From Microbacterium sp. BLY (GTDB taxonomy: Bacteria; Actinomycetota; Actinomycetes; Actinomycetales; Microbacteriaceae): a stretch of 64,000 bases of DNA. Location: NCBI RefSeq assembly GCF_017939615.1, contig NZ_JAGKSR010000001.1, positions 806,001 through 870,000 on the forward strand, in the 5' to 3' direction. The notes beneath the pieces were generated by a model that was not told the DNA's origin, did no database searches, and saw only the letters and a list, made by a program, of their open reading frames with translations. Shown here one piece after another: positions 36,712-46,987 of the stretch (its first letter is position 1; every line of letters starts with the position of its first letter). Both the position numbers and the translations under genes were made by a program.

Positions 36712-36837
36712 CGTCTCTCCCTCTCGGTGCCGGCACGTGCGCCGGCACCACCGGAGAGACGCGGTGAAGCCCGGAACATGACGCGAAAAGCAGTATTTCG
36801 CACCGGAGGCGCAGACCCGTGGTCGTAGGATCGCGGC

Positions 36838-38601
36838 ATGGTCGACGACGACGACACCCCCGGTCCCTCCCCTCGTGACGCCTCCCGTCGCGGATTCCTG
36901 AAAGCCGGCGGAGCCGCCCTCGCCGGCGCGGTCATCGGGGGCGCGGGCGGGGCGGCGATCGGGGCGACGGTGGCCGGGGGCGGCACCAGGAGCGGCTTCG
37001 CGGACGAGCCCGATCCGTTCGCCGCACTGACGCCGCGCAGCGAACCGGGCTTCGACCATGTCGTGGTGGTCATGGGTGAGAACCGGTCCTTCGACAACCT
37101 GCTCGGGTACCTCTACACGGCCGAGACCCTGCCGTCGGGCGAGAAGTTCGAAGGGTTGGCGTTCGGGTCGCACAGCAACACGGCGGCCGACGGGACGGTC
37201 GTCGAGGCCCACGTGTATCGCGGCGACACCGACCGCATCATGAGCCTGCCCGACCCCGACCCGGGCGAGGAGTACCCGCACGTCAACACCCAGATCTTCG
37301 GCACCGTCGATCCGAAGTCGAACGCCGACCTCTTCGTCGACGAGATGAGCGCCCCGTTCAACGCGCCCGCCCACGGGGAGGAGGCCACGATGTCCGGTTT
37401 CCTCGACGACTACCTCATCAACTTCCGGCGTCTGCGCGGCGGGAAGGAACCGAGCCTGGATGAGGCCCGCCACATCATGGGCTCGTTCTCGCCGGAGATG
37501 CTCCCCGTGCTGTCGACCCTCGCCGCGGAGTTCGCGGTCTTCGACCATTGGTATGCCGCGGTGCCCTCGCAGACCTTCTGCAATCGCTCGTTCTTCCACG
37601 CCTCCACGTCACACGGCTTCGTGACGAATCAGGGCGGCGGCGGATACCGCAAGTGGCTCGACGCGCCCGCCGCCCCCACGGTGTTCAACCGCCTGGAGGA
37701 CAAGAAGGTCAGCTGGCGCATCTACATCGACCGGCTCCAACTCGTCTCCTTCACCGGGATGCTGCATGCGGCGGTGCTGGAGAAGCACTGGCGCACGGAT
37801 CACTTCGGCACCATGGAGGACTTCTACGCCGACGCGAAGAACGGCACCCTGCCCGCGTACGCCTTCATCGAGCCCCGCATGGTCTACGACCACAACGACT
37901 TCCACCCGCCGTTCGGGAAGCCGCGGGACAGCATGATGGCCGGCCGGCCGGTGTACGACAGCGCCATCTCCGATGTGCGCGCGGGCGATCGGCTCATCCA
38001 CGACATCTACGAGGCTGTGCGCACGAGCGCGACACCGGGCGGATCGAACGCCGTCAACACCCTCCTCCTCATCACATTCGACGAGCACGGCGGCTGCTAT
38101 GACCATGTGCCCCCGCCGGCGGTCACCACACCAACGCCCGACACGGGCGCCGGGGAGATGGGCTTCACCTTCGATCGTCTCGGCTGCCGCGTGCCGGCGA
38201 TCGCAGTGTCGGCGTACACGCGTCGGGGCACGATCATCCACGACGAGATGCACCACGGCTCGGTCACCGCGACGCTCTCGCGCCTGCACGGGCTGCAACC
38301 GCTGAACGACCGGGACCAGTCCGCCAACACACTCATGAACGTGGTCAATCTCGACAAGCCGCGGCACCCGGCGGACTGGCCGGTGACGACGCCCGCGTAC
38401 ACACCGCCGAACCCGGAGGACGGCGCCCCGCAGCCGAACGAGGACGACCACCTCAAACCGCTCACGCCGCCGGCTCGCGGCCTGCTCGGACTGCTCCTCG
38501 CGCGCTACGGCGCGCCGGGAGAGCCGGAGCCGGAGACGTTCGCGGACGCGTACCGTCTCCTCCACGAGCACGGTGAGGAGCTGTTCGGGCCTCCCCGCTG
38601 A
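36838..38601 (+). CDS. Tat-exported phospholipase C / acid phosphatase-like phosphoesterase
   Basis: 587 residues. The N-terminus has a twin-arginine signal SRRGFLKAGG (16-25) and an Ala/Gly hydrophobic stretch. The core is the phosphoesterase family of bacterial phospholipases C and AcpA: FDHVVVVMGENRSFDNLLGYL with the metal-binding Glu-Asn, later EPRMVYDHNDFHPP, and LLITFDEHGGCYDHVPPP. It would hydrolyse phospholipids or phosphate esters outside the membrane. The length and motif order are normal. No lipoprotein or wall anchor. Confidence 0.9.
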   Translation: MVDDDDTPGPSPRDASRRGFLKAGGAALAGAVIGGAGGAAIGATVAGGGTRSGFADEPDPFAALTPRSEPGFDHVVVVMGENRSFDNLLGYLYTAETLPSGEKFEGLAFGSHSNTAADGTVVEAHVYRGDTDRIMSLPDPDPGEEYPHVNTQIFGTVDPKSNADLFVDEMSAPFNAPAHGEEATMSGFLDDYLINFRRLRGGKEPSLDEARHIMGSFSPEMLPVLSTLAAEFAVFDHWYAAVPSQTFCNRSFFHASTSHGFVTNQGGGGYRKWLDAPAAPTVFNRLEDKKVSWRIYIDRLQLVSFTGMLHAAVLEKHWRTDHFGTMEDFYADAKNGTLPAYAFIEPRMVYDHNDFHPPFGKPRDSMMAGRPVYDSAISDVRAGDRLIHDIYEAVRTSATPGGSNAVNTLLLITFDEHGGCYDHVPPPAVTTPTPDTGAGEMGFTFDRLGCRVPAIAVSAYTRRGTIIHDEMHHGSVTATLSRLHGLQPLNDRDQSANTLMNVVNLDKPRHPADWPVTTPAYTPPNPEDGAPQPNEDDHLKPLTPPARGLLGLLLARYGAPGEPEPETFADAYRLLHEHGEELFGPPR

Positions 38602-38609
38602 GGTCTCGC

Positions 38610-39260
38610 CTAGCCCTCGCGGGAGAACGTGACGTGGGTGACGCCGGACTCCGCCACCTCGGAGGTCACGCGATAGCCGGTCTCGAGGCCGCGCAGGTCG
38701 TCCCACAAGCGGATCCCGCTGCCGGTGACGATCGGGGTGATGCCGACGTGCAGGTCGTCGACGAGGCCGGCGCGCAGGAACTCCCGGACCGTGCGGGCGC
38801 CCCCGCCCACCCGGACGTCGGCGTCTCCGGCCGCGGCCACGGCCTCCCGCAGCGCCTCCTCCGGGCTCGCGGAGAGGAAGCGGAAAATCGTCCCGTTCGC
38901 GAACTCGATCGGTGGGCGCGGCGTGTGGGTGAGGACGAACACCGGCACCTCGAACGGCGGCTCCTCGCCCCACCATCCGCGCCAGTCCGGGTCGTCGGGG
39001 TTGGCGTGCAGCCCGAACATCCCGGCACCCATGATCTCGGCGCCGATCCCCTGGAAGTACCGGGCCGCGTACTTCTCGTCGACGCCGGTGGTGCCGGCAC
39101 CGCTGATGTCGTGGAAGACCCGCTCCCGGAACGTCCGGGTGGCCGTGTATGCGGCGGTGAGCCGCCCCCAGTCCTCACCGAAGGGATTCTCGGGGGTCTG
39201 GTCGGTCGTCGTGGCGAAGCCGTCGAGGGTGATGTTGAGGTCGACGCGCACGCGGGTCAT
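38610..39260 (-). CDS. Dihydrofolate reductase-like (RibD C-terminal) protein
   Basis: 216 residues. Motifs of the family are RVRVDLNITLDGFATTTDQ at the start, EIMGAGMFGL, PVFVLTHTPRPPI, and a cofactor part VRVGGGARTVREFLRAGLVDDLHVGITPIVTGSGIRLW (in outline). It is probably an NADPH-dependent reductase of unknown substrate. It is longer than the copy at 16079-16648 and only distantly similar to it. Stands alone, convergent with the phosphoesterase 8 bases away. Confidence 0.85.
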   Translation of the reverse strand: MTRVRVDLNITLDGFATTTDQTPENPFGEDWGRLTAAYTATRTFRERVFHDISGAGTTGVDEKYAARYFQGIGAEIMGAGMFGLHANPDDPDWRGWWGEEPPFEVPVFVLTHTPRPPIEFANGTIFRFLSASPEEALREAVAAAGDADVRVGGGARTVREFLRAGLVDDLHVGITPIVTGSGIRLWDDLRGLETGYRVTSEVAESGVTHVTFSREG

Positions 39261-39368
39261 GATGCCTCCGAAACGAGGGGGACGGGCGCCGGTCGGCGCA
39301 CCGTCCCCAGGGTCGGGGGTGCCGGAGCCGCTGTCAAGAGCGGAGCGCGGACCCCGTCGCTCACTCGA

Positions 39369-40427
39369 TCAGGCCACGGGGTCGCCCTGGACCGGGCCCT
39401 CCGTGTTCGGCTTCCACCCCAGTGCCGGGGCGACGTGCTCGGCGAACGCCTCGAGCACGTGGAGGTTGTACTCCGGGCCGAGCTGGTTCGGGATCGTCAG
39501 CATGAGGGTGTCGGCGGCCATGACCGCCTCGTCCTGCCGGAGCTGTTCGATGAGCACGTCGGGCTCGGCGGCGTAGGTCTTGCCGAACGTGGAGCGGAAC
39601 CCGTCGATGATGCCGATCTGGTCGGCGTTCTCCTCGCTGCGCAGCCCGAAGTACGCACGATCCGTGTCGGAGACGAGCGGGAACACGCTGCGGCTGACCG
39701 AGACGCGCGGCGTGCCGGTGTGGCCGGCCTCACGGTAGGCCGAACGGAAGAGGTCGATCTGTTCGCGCTGCAGCTCGTGGAACGGCTGGCCGGTGGCCTC
39801 GGTCACCAGCGTCGAGCTCATCATGTTGAGGCCCTTGCGGCCGGTCTCCTCGGCCGTGGCACGGGAGCCGGACCCCCACCAGATGTGGTCGCGCAGTGTG
39901 GCCGACTGGGGCTCGATCGCGAGGTACTGCCCGGCACCGACCATCCGGGGGTCGCCGGGGGCCAGGCGCTCGCCATCGATGGCACGCAGGAAGATCTCGA
40001 ACTTCTCCCGCGCGAGCACGCTGCCGCGCTCCGGGTCCTCCTCGTCGCGGAAGCCGAACGTCTCGTAGCCGCGCAGCGCCGTCTCGGGTGACCCCCGGCT
40101 CACGCCGAGGGCGATGCGGCCGTCGGCGATGAGGTCGAGCGCGGCCGCCTCCTCCGCGAACTGGAAGGGGTTCTCGTAGCGCATGTCGATGACACCGGTG
40201 CCGACCTCGATGCGCTCCGTGCGGGCCGCCATCGCGGCCAGCAGCGGCATCGGCGACGCGGCCTGGCGCGCCCAGTGGTGCACGCGGACGTACGCGCCGT
40301 TGACCCCGAGCTCATCGGCGCCCTCGGCGATCTCGATGGTCTGCTTCAGCATGTCGCCGGCGGTGCGCGTGGCCGAGCCCGGCACGTCGGCGTAGTGCCC
40401 GAACGAGAGGAATCCGAAAGCCTTCAT
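39369..40427 (-). CDS. Luciferase-like (LLM class) flavin-dependent oxidoreductase
   Basis: 352 residues of the bacterial-luciferase fold. Seen are the opening FGFLSFGHYADV, VHHWARQAASPMPLLAAMAARTERIEVGTGVIDMRYENPFQFAEEAAALDLIADGRIALGVSRGSPE (in outline), typical of FMN/F420-binding LLM proteins, and WWGSGSRATAEE. The substrate is unknown. ATG 40427 begins the family sequence; the longer upstream frame runs into the neighbour's coding region on the same strand. Confidence 0.87.
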   Translation of the reverse strand: MKAFGFLSFGHYADVPGSATRTAGDMLKQTIEIAEGADELGVNGAYVRVHHWARQAASPMPLLAAMAARTERIEVGTGVIDMRYENPFQFAEEAAALDLIADGRIALGVSRGSPETALRGYETFGFRDEEDPERGSVLAREKFEIFLRAIDGERLAPGDPRMVGAGQYLAIEPQSATLRDHIWWGSGSRATAEETGRKGLNMMSSTLVTEATGQPFHELQREQIDLFRSAYREAGHTGTPRVSVSRSVFPLVSDTDRAYFGLRSEENADQIGIIDGFRSTFGKTYAAEPDVLIEQLRQDEAVMAADTLMLTIPNQLGPEYNLHVLEAFAEHVAPALGWKPNTEGPVQGDPVA

Positions 40428-40455
40428 GGTGTATTCGAACGCATGGAAGCCGGGA

Positions 40456-41964
40456 CTATTCCCCCGGGAGGAGGAAGCCGTCGAGCACGAGTCCCCGGAT
40501 GCGCGGCTCGAGCTCCGCCCACAGCTGCGCGAACGGCACCTCGAAGAGGTCGGCGAGGGCGGGCGCGATCTGCAGCACCTGCAGCTCGCCGTCACAGGCT
40601 CCGACGAAGCCGGCCAGCGCCGGGTCCACCGCCACGGTCCGTGCGAAGCCGCCTCCCTGCCGCAGCTCGATCACGCTCGGGTCGTCGTTGCCGGGCAGCA
40701 GGTGCCGCGCCTCGGTCACGTCCGCGGCGACGACGAGCGTCTCGGGCAGCCCGGCGGCGAGCGCGTCGTGCGCGGTGAGGCCGAGCGCGAGCGCCGCGCC
40801 CACCCCAGACACCGGCTGCGAGATCCGCTCCGATCGGCGCAGCGGCCCTCCCTGCCCGCGGCGCAGGAGCACGTACCCGAAGCCGATCGCGGTCACCCCT
40901 CGGTCGTCGAAGTCGTCGAGCCACGCCCGCAGCAGGGGAGTGAAGGCGGGGTCGCGCGGCGTGGTGCCGCCGTCGCGGATCCACAGCTCCGCGTAGCCGA
41001 GAGGCGTCAGCTCCTCGCGCTCCACCACCCACAGATCGAGGTCGGCCGGCACCCACGCGTCGAGGCGGGCGAGGCCGGCGACCCCCTTCCGCGACTCCCA
41101 GTTGCCGAGCAGCTGGGCGATGCCGCCGGGAGTCAGATGCGCGGGGGCCGCGCGCACGAACTGCTCGACCAGCGCGTCGCCGACCAGACCGCCGTCGCGG
41201 TACTCGTACGCCGGCACGCCCTGCGAGCGCGGCGTGATCACGAACGGCGGGTTCGAGACGATGAGGTCGAAGGCCTCGCCGGCGACGGGTTCGAACATGC
41301 TGCCATGACGGAAGTCGATGGTGGTGACCCCGTTGAGCTGCGCGTTCAGCTCTGCGTAGGCGAGGGCCCGGTGCGAGATGTCCGTGGCGACCACCGCGCG
41401 CGCACGGCGCGCGACCAGAAGCGCCTGGATGCCGCATCCCGTGCCGAGGTCGAGCGCACGATCCACCTCGAACGGCACGATCGTCTCCGCGAGCGTACGG
41501 GAGGCACCGCCGACACCCAGGACGTGGTCGGCGGGCAGCGGGCCGTCGAGGGCGACCTCGTCGAGGTCGCTGGCGATCCACCATTCGCCCACGCCGTCCT
41601 CGTCGACGAACGACTGCGGGCGCAGCAGCGCCACCGGGGTCACCGTGTCCGCGTCGACGACCGCCAGGCCCAGCGCCGCCAGCCCGTCGGCGCCGAGGGT
41701 CGGCAGCGCACGCTCCACCGCCGCGCGGGGCTGCGGCAGGCCGAGTACGAGAAGCCGCCCGAGGGTGGCCAGAGGCCCCTCGTCTCCGGCGATCGCCCGC
41801 AGGATGGGCTCGCGGAGGCCGCGGGCCAGCGCATCGTCCGCCTCCTCGCCCCAGAGGCGCCGCAGCGGCTCGGAACGGAGGTCGGCGGCGTCGAGATCCG
41901 CGGCGAGCGCGGCACTGCGGAGGGGGTCGGGACGGGGGGTGGGGGTGTCGGACACGGCCGTCAC
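40456..41964 (-). CDS. SAM-dependent methyltransferase, HemK/RsmC-like
   Basis: 502 residues. An N-terminal helical domain (about 1-140) precedes the Rossmann core with LDLGTGCGIQALLVARRARAVVATDIS (in outline) and the amino-methylating motif IVSNPPFVITP near 235. A large C-terminal part of about 200 residues contains no second motif I recognise. NPPF is found in enzymes that methylate the amide of Gln or the base amino groups of rRNA/DNA. The actinobacterial members are annotated as methyltransferases of unknown target. It is divergent from DUF6049. Confidence 0.87.
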   Translation of the reverse strand: MTAVSDTPTPRPDPLRSAALAADLDAADLRSEPLRRLWGEEADDALARGLREPILRAIAGDEGPLATLGRLLVLGLPQPRAAVERALPTLGADGLAALGLAVVDADTVTPVALLRPQSFVDEDGVGEWWIASDLDEVALDGPLPADHVLGVGGASRTLAETIVPFEVDRALDLGTGCGIQALLVARRARAVVATDISHRALAYAELNAQLNGVTTIDFRHGSMFEPVAGEAFDLIVSNPPFVITPRSQGVPAYEYRDGGLVGDALVEQFVRAAPAHLTPGGIAQLLGNWESRKGVAGLARLDAWVPADLDLWVVEREELTPLGYAELWIRDGGTTPRDPAFTPLLRAWLDDFDDRGVTAIGFGYVLLRRGQGGPLRRSERISQPVSGVGAALALGLTAHDALAAGLPETLVVAADVTEARHLLPGNDDPSVIELRQGGGFARTVAVDPALAGFVGACDGELQVLQIAPALADLFEVPFAQLWAELEPRIRGLVLDGFLLPGE

Positions 41965-42061
41965 TCTACGCGTCTTCAGGGTTCTCCTCTGTCCGGCCTC
42001 CTAGAATCACAGGGTCAGTACTCACGATCCGCCTCCTCCCCGGCGTTCGAGGAAGACCTTC

Positions 42062-44257
42062 ATGACCGCGACCACTCCCGACACGGGCCTCCGCGCGCGC
42101 GTGCGCCGGCTCGCGGCTTTCGTGGTCGCCGCGGGCGTCTGCGCCCTGGGGGTTCCCGGCTCGGCGCTGGCGGCCGATCAGCCGGCGGCCGATGACGACA
42201 AGCGGGTGGAACTGCACGTGTCGGCGGGTCTGCGCGGCACGGTCGCTCCGGGTACGTCCACGTCGGCGGTCGTCACGATCGACAACGAGACGGATTCCGA
42301 GCTCTCCGCCGGGCGCGTCGAGATCGAGCTGGGGAGCACGCCGCTCGCCGACGACGACGCGGTGACCGCGTGGCTGGACGACGGGCAGGCCTCCGGAGCC
42401 TTCCTCCCCCTCGGCGACGAGGCCACGAAGGCGGCGGAGGCGGGCGGGTCCGCGACCACCACCGTGTTCGTGCCGGAGGAGACGCTGGGAACCCTCACGC
42501 CGGGGGTGTACCCGCTGCGGGCCGCTCTAAGCGACGCTCGCACGGACGACGGGGACGGACAGCGCGGCACCACGTGGGACACCACCGCCACGAGCGTGCT
42601 CGTCGTCACGTCCACGCCGACGAGCACGATCGGCGTCCTCGTCCCCATCACGGCGACCCCCGCCGGCGGCGCCCTCCTGAGTGCGGAGGAGCTCACCGAG
42701 CTCACCGCGCCGGATGGGCACCTCACCGCGCAGCTCGACGGCGTCGCCGGCACGACGGCCGTGCTCGCGATCGATCCCGCCATCCTGGCGTCCATCCGCG
42801 CGCTGGGCAACGCCGCCCCCTCGTCCGCGACCGACTGGATCGCCCGGCTCGACGAGCTCCCGAACACGCGTTTCGCCCTGCAGTTCGGCGATGCCGACCT
42901 CACGGTGCAGGCCCAGGCCGGTCTTCCGGAGGCGCTGGCGCCCCTGCCGCTCACATCGCTGCTCGACCCGGCGGCCTTCCCGCAGCAGCGGGCGGTCACC
43001 CCCACGAGCACGCCGGGACCGACCGAGAGCCCCTCTCCCCTGCCGACCGAGGGTCCCGCGCTTCCGACCGATGAGGAGCTGGGAGAGATCGAGGGGGCGA
43101 TCCCGGGGATCGTGTGGCCCGAGAGCGACCTCACCCAGACCGACCTGGCCGCGTTCTCGCGGTACCTGGGTCGGAATGCCACGACCGTGGTGTCGTCCGA
43201 GACGGTCGGCGGGCAGAGCGCGGCGCATGCGACCGCCGGTGGACAGGATCTCCTCGTCACCGACGCGGCGACCTCCTCGGCGCTCTCCGCCGCTGCCGCC
43301 GAGTCCGCATCGGCGCCCCGCCAGGGACTCCTCGCCGAAGCGGCGGCGCGCCTGTTCCTCGCCGGTAAGCGAGCGCCGGGCATGCCCCTGCTCATCGGTC
43401 TGGAGCGCGACGAGAACCGTTCCGCCGAAGCCCTTCGGGATGCCGTCTCCGCGGCGGACTCGATCGGGTTCGAACTCTCCAGCGTGCGGGCGACGACCGC
43501 CGTCCCGGTCACAGTGCCGGAGACCGCGGCCGCGCCGCGCGCCGCCGACCTGTCGAACCTCCTCGCCGACGAGGGCTCCCTCACCGCGTTCGCCACCATC
43601 CTCGACGACCCCCTCGTGCTGCTGAGCCCGGAGCGCCTGCGCATCCTGCGCACGATCGCGGTCGGCTCATCCGCGGAGGCGTTCGCCGAGAAGGTCGCGG
43701 CCCACCGCGCCCGCACCGTGGAGACCCTCGACGCGGTGAACATCCCCGCCTCCAGCACCATCCAGCTCCTCACGGCCAACGCCGATCTCCCGATCGCCGT
43801 GCGCAACGACCTCCCGTGGCCGGTGACGGTGCGCCTGTACGCCTCACCCAGCGATCCGCGGCTCGAGGTGACGCCGGTGATCGACGTGGAGGTGCAGGCC
43901 AACTCGACCACCCGCGCGAAGGTGCCGGTATCCGCTCGTGTCGGCAGTGGCGAGCTCGATCTGCGCCTCAGCCTGACCAGCCCCACCGGCGTGCCCATCC
44001 AGTCCGAGCAGACCATCCGTGTCGCCGTGCGGGCGGAATGGGAGACCATCGGCCTCGTCGTCTTCGGCGGCCTCGCCGTGCTGCTCATCGCCCTCGGCGT
44101 GGTGCGCACGGTGCGCCGGAAGCGTCGGGAGGCCATCGAGGAGCAGGCCGTGGAGGCCGCCGTCGAGGAACTGATCGAGGAGAAGGAAGCGGAAGCCGCG
44201 GTGCAGGAAAGCCCCGACGGCCCGGATGCCCCTCCCACGAAGGAGTCGCGTGAGTAG
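42062..44257 (+). CDS. DUF6049-type membrane-anchored extracellular protein
   Basis: 731 residues. A signal peptide ends near residue 40 (SALAADQP). The large outer part has an Ig-like beginning (ELHVSAGLRGTVAPGTSTSAVVTIDNETDSEL, in outline), a middle with a Pro/Thr/Ser-rich linker (near 318-340), and a late domain with VRNDLPWPVTVRLYAS. One membrane helix near 657-678 leaves a highly charged cytoplasmic tail rich in Glu. The gene overlaps murJ by 8 bp. This order is conserved in actinobacteria, suggesting a helper role in envelope building together with MurJ. Confidence 0.88.
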   Translation: MTATTPDTGLRARVRRLAAFVVAAGVCALGVPGSALAADQPAADDDKRVELHVSAGLRGTVAPGTSTSAVVTIDNETDSELSAGRVEIELGSTPLADDDAVTAWLDDGQASGAFLPLGDEATKAAEAGGSATTTVFVPEETLGTLTPGVYPLRAALSDARTDDGDGQRGTTWDTTATSVLVVTSTPTSTIGVLVPITATPAGGALLSAEELTELTAPDGHLTAQLDGVAGTTAVLAIDPAILASIRALGNAAPSSATDWIARLDELPNTRFALQFGDADLTVQAQAGLPEALAPLPLTSLLDPAAFPQQRAVTPTSTPGPTESPSPLPTEGPALPTDEELGEIEGAIPGIVWPESDLTQTDLAAFSRYLGRNATTVVSSETVGGQSAAHATAGGQDLLVTDAATSSALSAAAAESASAPRQGLLAEAAARLFLAGKRAPGMPLLIGLERDENRSAEALRDAVSAADSIGFELSSVRATTAVPVTVPETAAAPRAADLSNLLADEGSLTAFATILDDPLVLLSPERLRILRTIAVGSSAEAFAEKVAAHRARTVETLDAVNIPASSTIQLLTANADLPIAVRNDLPWPVTVRLYASPSDPRLEVTPVIDVEVQANSTTRAKVPVSARVGSGELDLRLSLTSPTGVPIQSEQTIRVAVRAEWETIGLVVFGGLAVLLIALGVVRTVRRKRREAIEEQAVEAAVEELIEEKEAEAAVQESPDGPDAPPTKESRE

Positions 44258-45866
44258 TCTCGGGCGCGCCAGCGCCATCATCGGCGCCGGCACCATGGTG
44301 TCCCGCGTGACCGGGCTGCTGCGCAGCATCATCCTCGTGGCGGTGATCGGCTCGTTCGGATCGGGTCCGGCCGACGCCTTCGCCGCGGCGAACACCCTGC
44401 CGAACAGCGTCTTCTCCCTCATCTCCGTCGGCATTCTCACCGCGGTGATCGTGCCGCAGATCGTCAAGGCCACCGCCGACGCCGACGGCGGCAACGCCTT
44501 CATCTCGAAGCTGTTCACGCTCGGCACCGTCGTGCTGGTCGCCGTCACTGCGGTCGCCACGATCGCCGCTCCCTGGCTCGTGGAGATCGTGGCCGGCGGG
44601 TTCTCGCCCAGCACCGAGGCCCTCGCGACCGCACTCGCCTACTGGTGCCTCCCGCAGATCCTCTTCTACGGTCTCTACGCGCTGCTGGGCGAGGCGCTGA
44701 ACGCGCGGCGCATCTTCGGGCCGTTCACCTGGGCCCCCGTCGTCAACAACATCGTCTCCATCATCGGATTCCTGATCCTGGGATGGGCGTTCTCGCCGGT
44801 CTCCCGCGATTCCGCCGACTGGACGCCGGAGATGATCGCCACTCTCGGCGGCACGGCGACCCTCGGCATCGCCGTGCAGGCGCTCATCCTGCTGCTGTTC
44901 TGGCGGCGGACCGGCCTCTCCCTGCGCCCGGACTTCCAGTGGCGGGGCGTCGGGCTCGGCAACGTGGGCAAGCTCGCCGGATGGACGTTCCTGATGGCAT
45001 TCGCCTCCCTGGCTGCGGGCGTGCTCCAGGGCAACATCGTCAGCAACGCGTCCGGGACCGGGGCGTCCCTCGCCGTGACCACGAACGCGTGGCTCATCTT
45101 CATGCTGCCGTATTCCGTCATCGTCCTGTCGATCGGAACCCCGTACTTCACGCAGATCAGCGAACACGCCGCCGCAGGTCGCGATGACGAGGTCCGGGGG
45201 GACATCTCGCGCAGCATCCGCACGCTGCTGTTCTTCATCGTCGCCGCCGTCGCCGCGGTGGCCGCCGCGGCGATCCCCGCCTCCCGCGTGTTCACCGAGA
45301 GCCCCTCGGATGCCGAGGGCGCCGCCATCGTCCTCCTCTGCTATCTGATCAGCCTCATCCCGCTCACGATCCTGTTCATCGTCCAGCGCACCTTCTACGC
45401 CTACAACGACACGCGCACCCCCTTCTGGTTCACGATCTTCCAGTGCACGTTGATCGTCGTGACCGCGCTGGGCGCGGCCGCGCTCCTGTTCGCAGAGGTC
45501 ATCGCCCTGACCCAGCTGGCTGCCGCCGTGGCTCTCGGCCAGTCCATCGCCAGCACGTTGCAGACGATCGTGGCGACCTGGCTGCTGCATCGCAAGATCG
45601 GCGGACTGGGCGTCCTCTCGTGGATGCGTGCCCTCGCGCTCTTCGCGATCGCCGCGATCCCGGCCGGTGTCGCCGGCTGGGGCACCTTCCTCCTCCTCGG
45701 CGGGACGACGGGATGGGCGACATCCGGCGTCATTCCCGGCACCCTGGCGACCGCCGTCATCGGCCTCGTCGTCGTGCTCGTCTACGTCGCGATCCTCGCT
45801 GTCTTCCGCGCCCCGGAGCTGAAGGCCGGCGGACGGCTCGTGCGCCGCTTCCTCCCCGGCCGCTGA
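44250..45866 (+). CDS. murJ: Lipid II flippase MurJ
   Basis: 538 residues, GTG start with AAGGAGTCGC. Fourteen membrane helices are expected. The family opening RASAIIGAGTMVSRVTGLLRSIILVAVIG, PADAFAAANTLPNSVFSLIS, and the later RTFYAYNDTRTPFW loop are clear signs of MurJ/MviN. It moves lipid II from the inner to the outer face of the membrane for peptidoglycan assembly. Actinobacterial versions often have a C-terminal kinase-like part; this one does not. Confidence 0.93.
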   Translation: MSSLGRASAIIGAGTMVSRVTGLLRSIILVAVIGSFGSGPADAFAAANTLPNSVFSLISVGILTAVIVPQIVKATADADGGNAFISKLFTLGTVVLVAVTAVATIAAPWLVEIVAGGFSPSTEALATALAYWCLPQILFYGLYALLGEALNARRIFGPFTWAPVVNNIVSIIGFLILGWAFSPVSRDSADWTPEMIATLGGTATLGIAVQALILLLFWRRTGLSLRPDFQWRGVGLGNVGKLAGWTFLMAFASLAAGVLQGNIVSNASGTGASLAVTTNAWLIFMLPYSVIVLSIGTPYFTQISEHAAAGRDDEVRGDISRSIRTLLFFIVAAVAAVAAAAIPASRVFTESPSDAEGAAIVLLCYLISLIPLTILFIVQRTFYAYNDTRTPFWFTIFQCTLIVVTALGAAALLFAEVIALTQLAAAVALGQSIASTLQTIVATWLLHRKIGGLGVLSWMRALALFAIAAIPAGVAGWGTFLLLGGTTGWATSGVIPGTLATAVIGLVVVLVYVAILAVFRAPELKAGGRLVRRFLPGR

Positions 45867-45945
45867 CGCGGGAATGCCCCGCGGTTACCATGGGTTGAAG
45901 CAGTCGGACGTCTTTCGACGGCACCGCTTTTCTAACGGAGATCAC

Positions 45946-46920
45946 ATGCGTCAGGTCATCATCATCGGCTCCGGCCCCGCCGGATTCACGGCTGCCATCT
46001 ACGCCGCGCGCGCGAACCTCGAGCCGCTGCTCATCGCCAGCTCCGTCGAGGTCGGCGGCGAGCTCATGAACACGACCGAGGTCGAGAACTACCCCGGCTT
46101 CCCGGAGGGCATCCAGGGCCCCGAGCTCATGGCCAAGTTCCAGGAGCAGGCCGAGAAGTTCGGCACCGAGGTCCTGTACGACGACGTGACCGAGCTCGAC
46201 GTCGCCGGCCCCGTCAAGAAGGTCACCCTCGGATCGGGCGCGACCCACGAGGCCAGGACCATCATCTACGCCACCGGTTCCGCCTACCGCAAGCTCGGCA
46301 TCGAGGGCGAGGAGCGCCTCTCCGGCTTCGGCGTCTCCTGGTGCGCCACCTGCGACGGCTTCTTCTTCCGTCAGAAGACCATCGCGGTGGTCGGCGGCGG
46401 CGACTCGGCGATGGAGGAGGCCACCTTCCTCACGCGCTTCGCCGACAAGGTGTACGTGATCCACCGCAAGGACACCCTGCGGGCCTCCAAGATCATGCAG
46501 GAGCGCGCCTTCGCGAACGAGAAGATCGAGTTCGTGTGGAACAGCGAGGTCGTCGAGATCCTGGGCGACAACGCCGTCTCCGGCGTGCAGCTGCGTTCCA
46601 CGGAGGACGGGTCGCTGCGCGACCTCCCCCTCGACGGCCTGTTCATCGCCATCGGCAACGACCCGCGGACGCACCTCGTCCACGAGAAGCTCGAGCTCAC
46701 CCCCGAGGGCACCATCTGGGTCGACGGCCGCTCCTCGCGCACGTCGGTCCCCGGTGTCTTCGCCGCCGGCGACGTGATCGACCCGACCTACCGCCAGGCC
46801 ATCACCGCGGCGGGGACGGGCACGATCGCCGCCCTCGACGCCGAGCACTTCCTCGCCGACCTCGAAGACCCGTCGGTCGAGGTCCCCGCGGCCGAGGCCG
46901 CCGAGGTCATCACGGCCTGA
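45946..46920 (+). CDS. trxB: Thioredoxin reductase
   Basis: 324 residues. FAD-binding GSGPAGFTAAIYAARANL is at the start, the redox pair is C133-A-T-C136 in WCATCDGFFF, and the NADPH-binding GGGDSAMEEA follows. VFAAGDVIDPTYRQAITAAGTG closes the FAD site. It passes electrons from NADPH to thioredoxin, coded 67 bp downstream. ATG with CGGAGATCAC upstream. Confidence 0.96.
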   Translation: MRQVIIIGSGPAGFTAAIYAARANLEPLLIASSVEVGGELMNTTEVENYPGFPEGIQGPELMAKFQEQAEKFGTEVLYDDVTELDVAGPVKKVTLGSGATHEARTIIYATGSAYRKLGIEGEERLSGFGVSWCATCDGFFFRQKTIAVVGGGDSAMEEATFLTRFADKVYVIHRKDTLRASKIMQERAFANEKIEFVWNSEVVEILGDNAVSGVQLRSTEDGSLRDLPLDGLFIAIGNDPRTHLVHEKLELTPEGTIWVDGRSSRTSVPGVFAAGDVIDPTYRQAITAAGTGTIAALDAEHFLADLEDPSVEVPAAEAAEVITA

Positions 46921-46987
46921 TCGGGCCGGGAACACTTTCCCCTCGCCCGTTGTTGCAACAGGCGAACCTCGAACAAGGAGAACTCTG

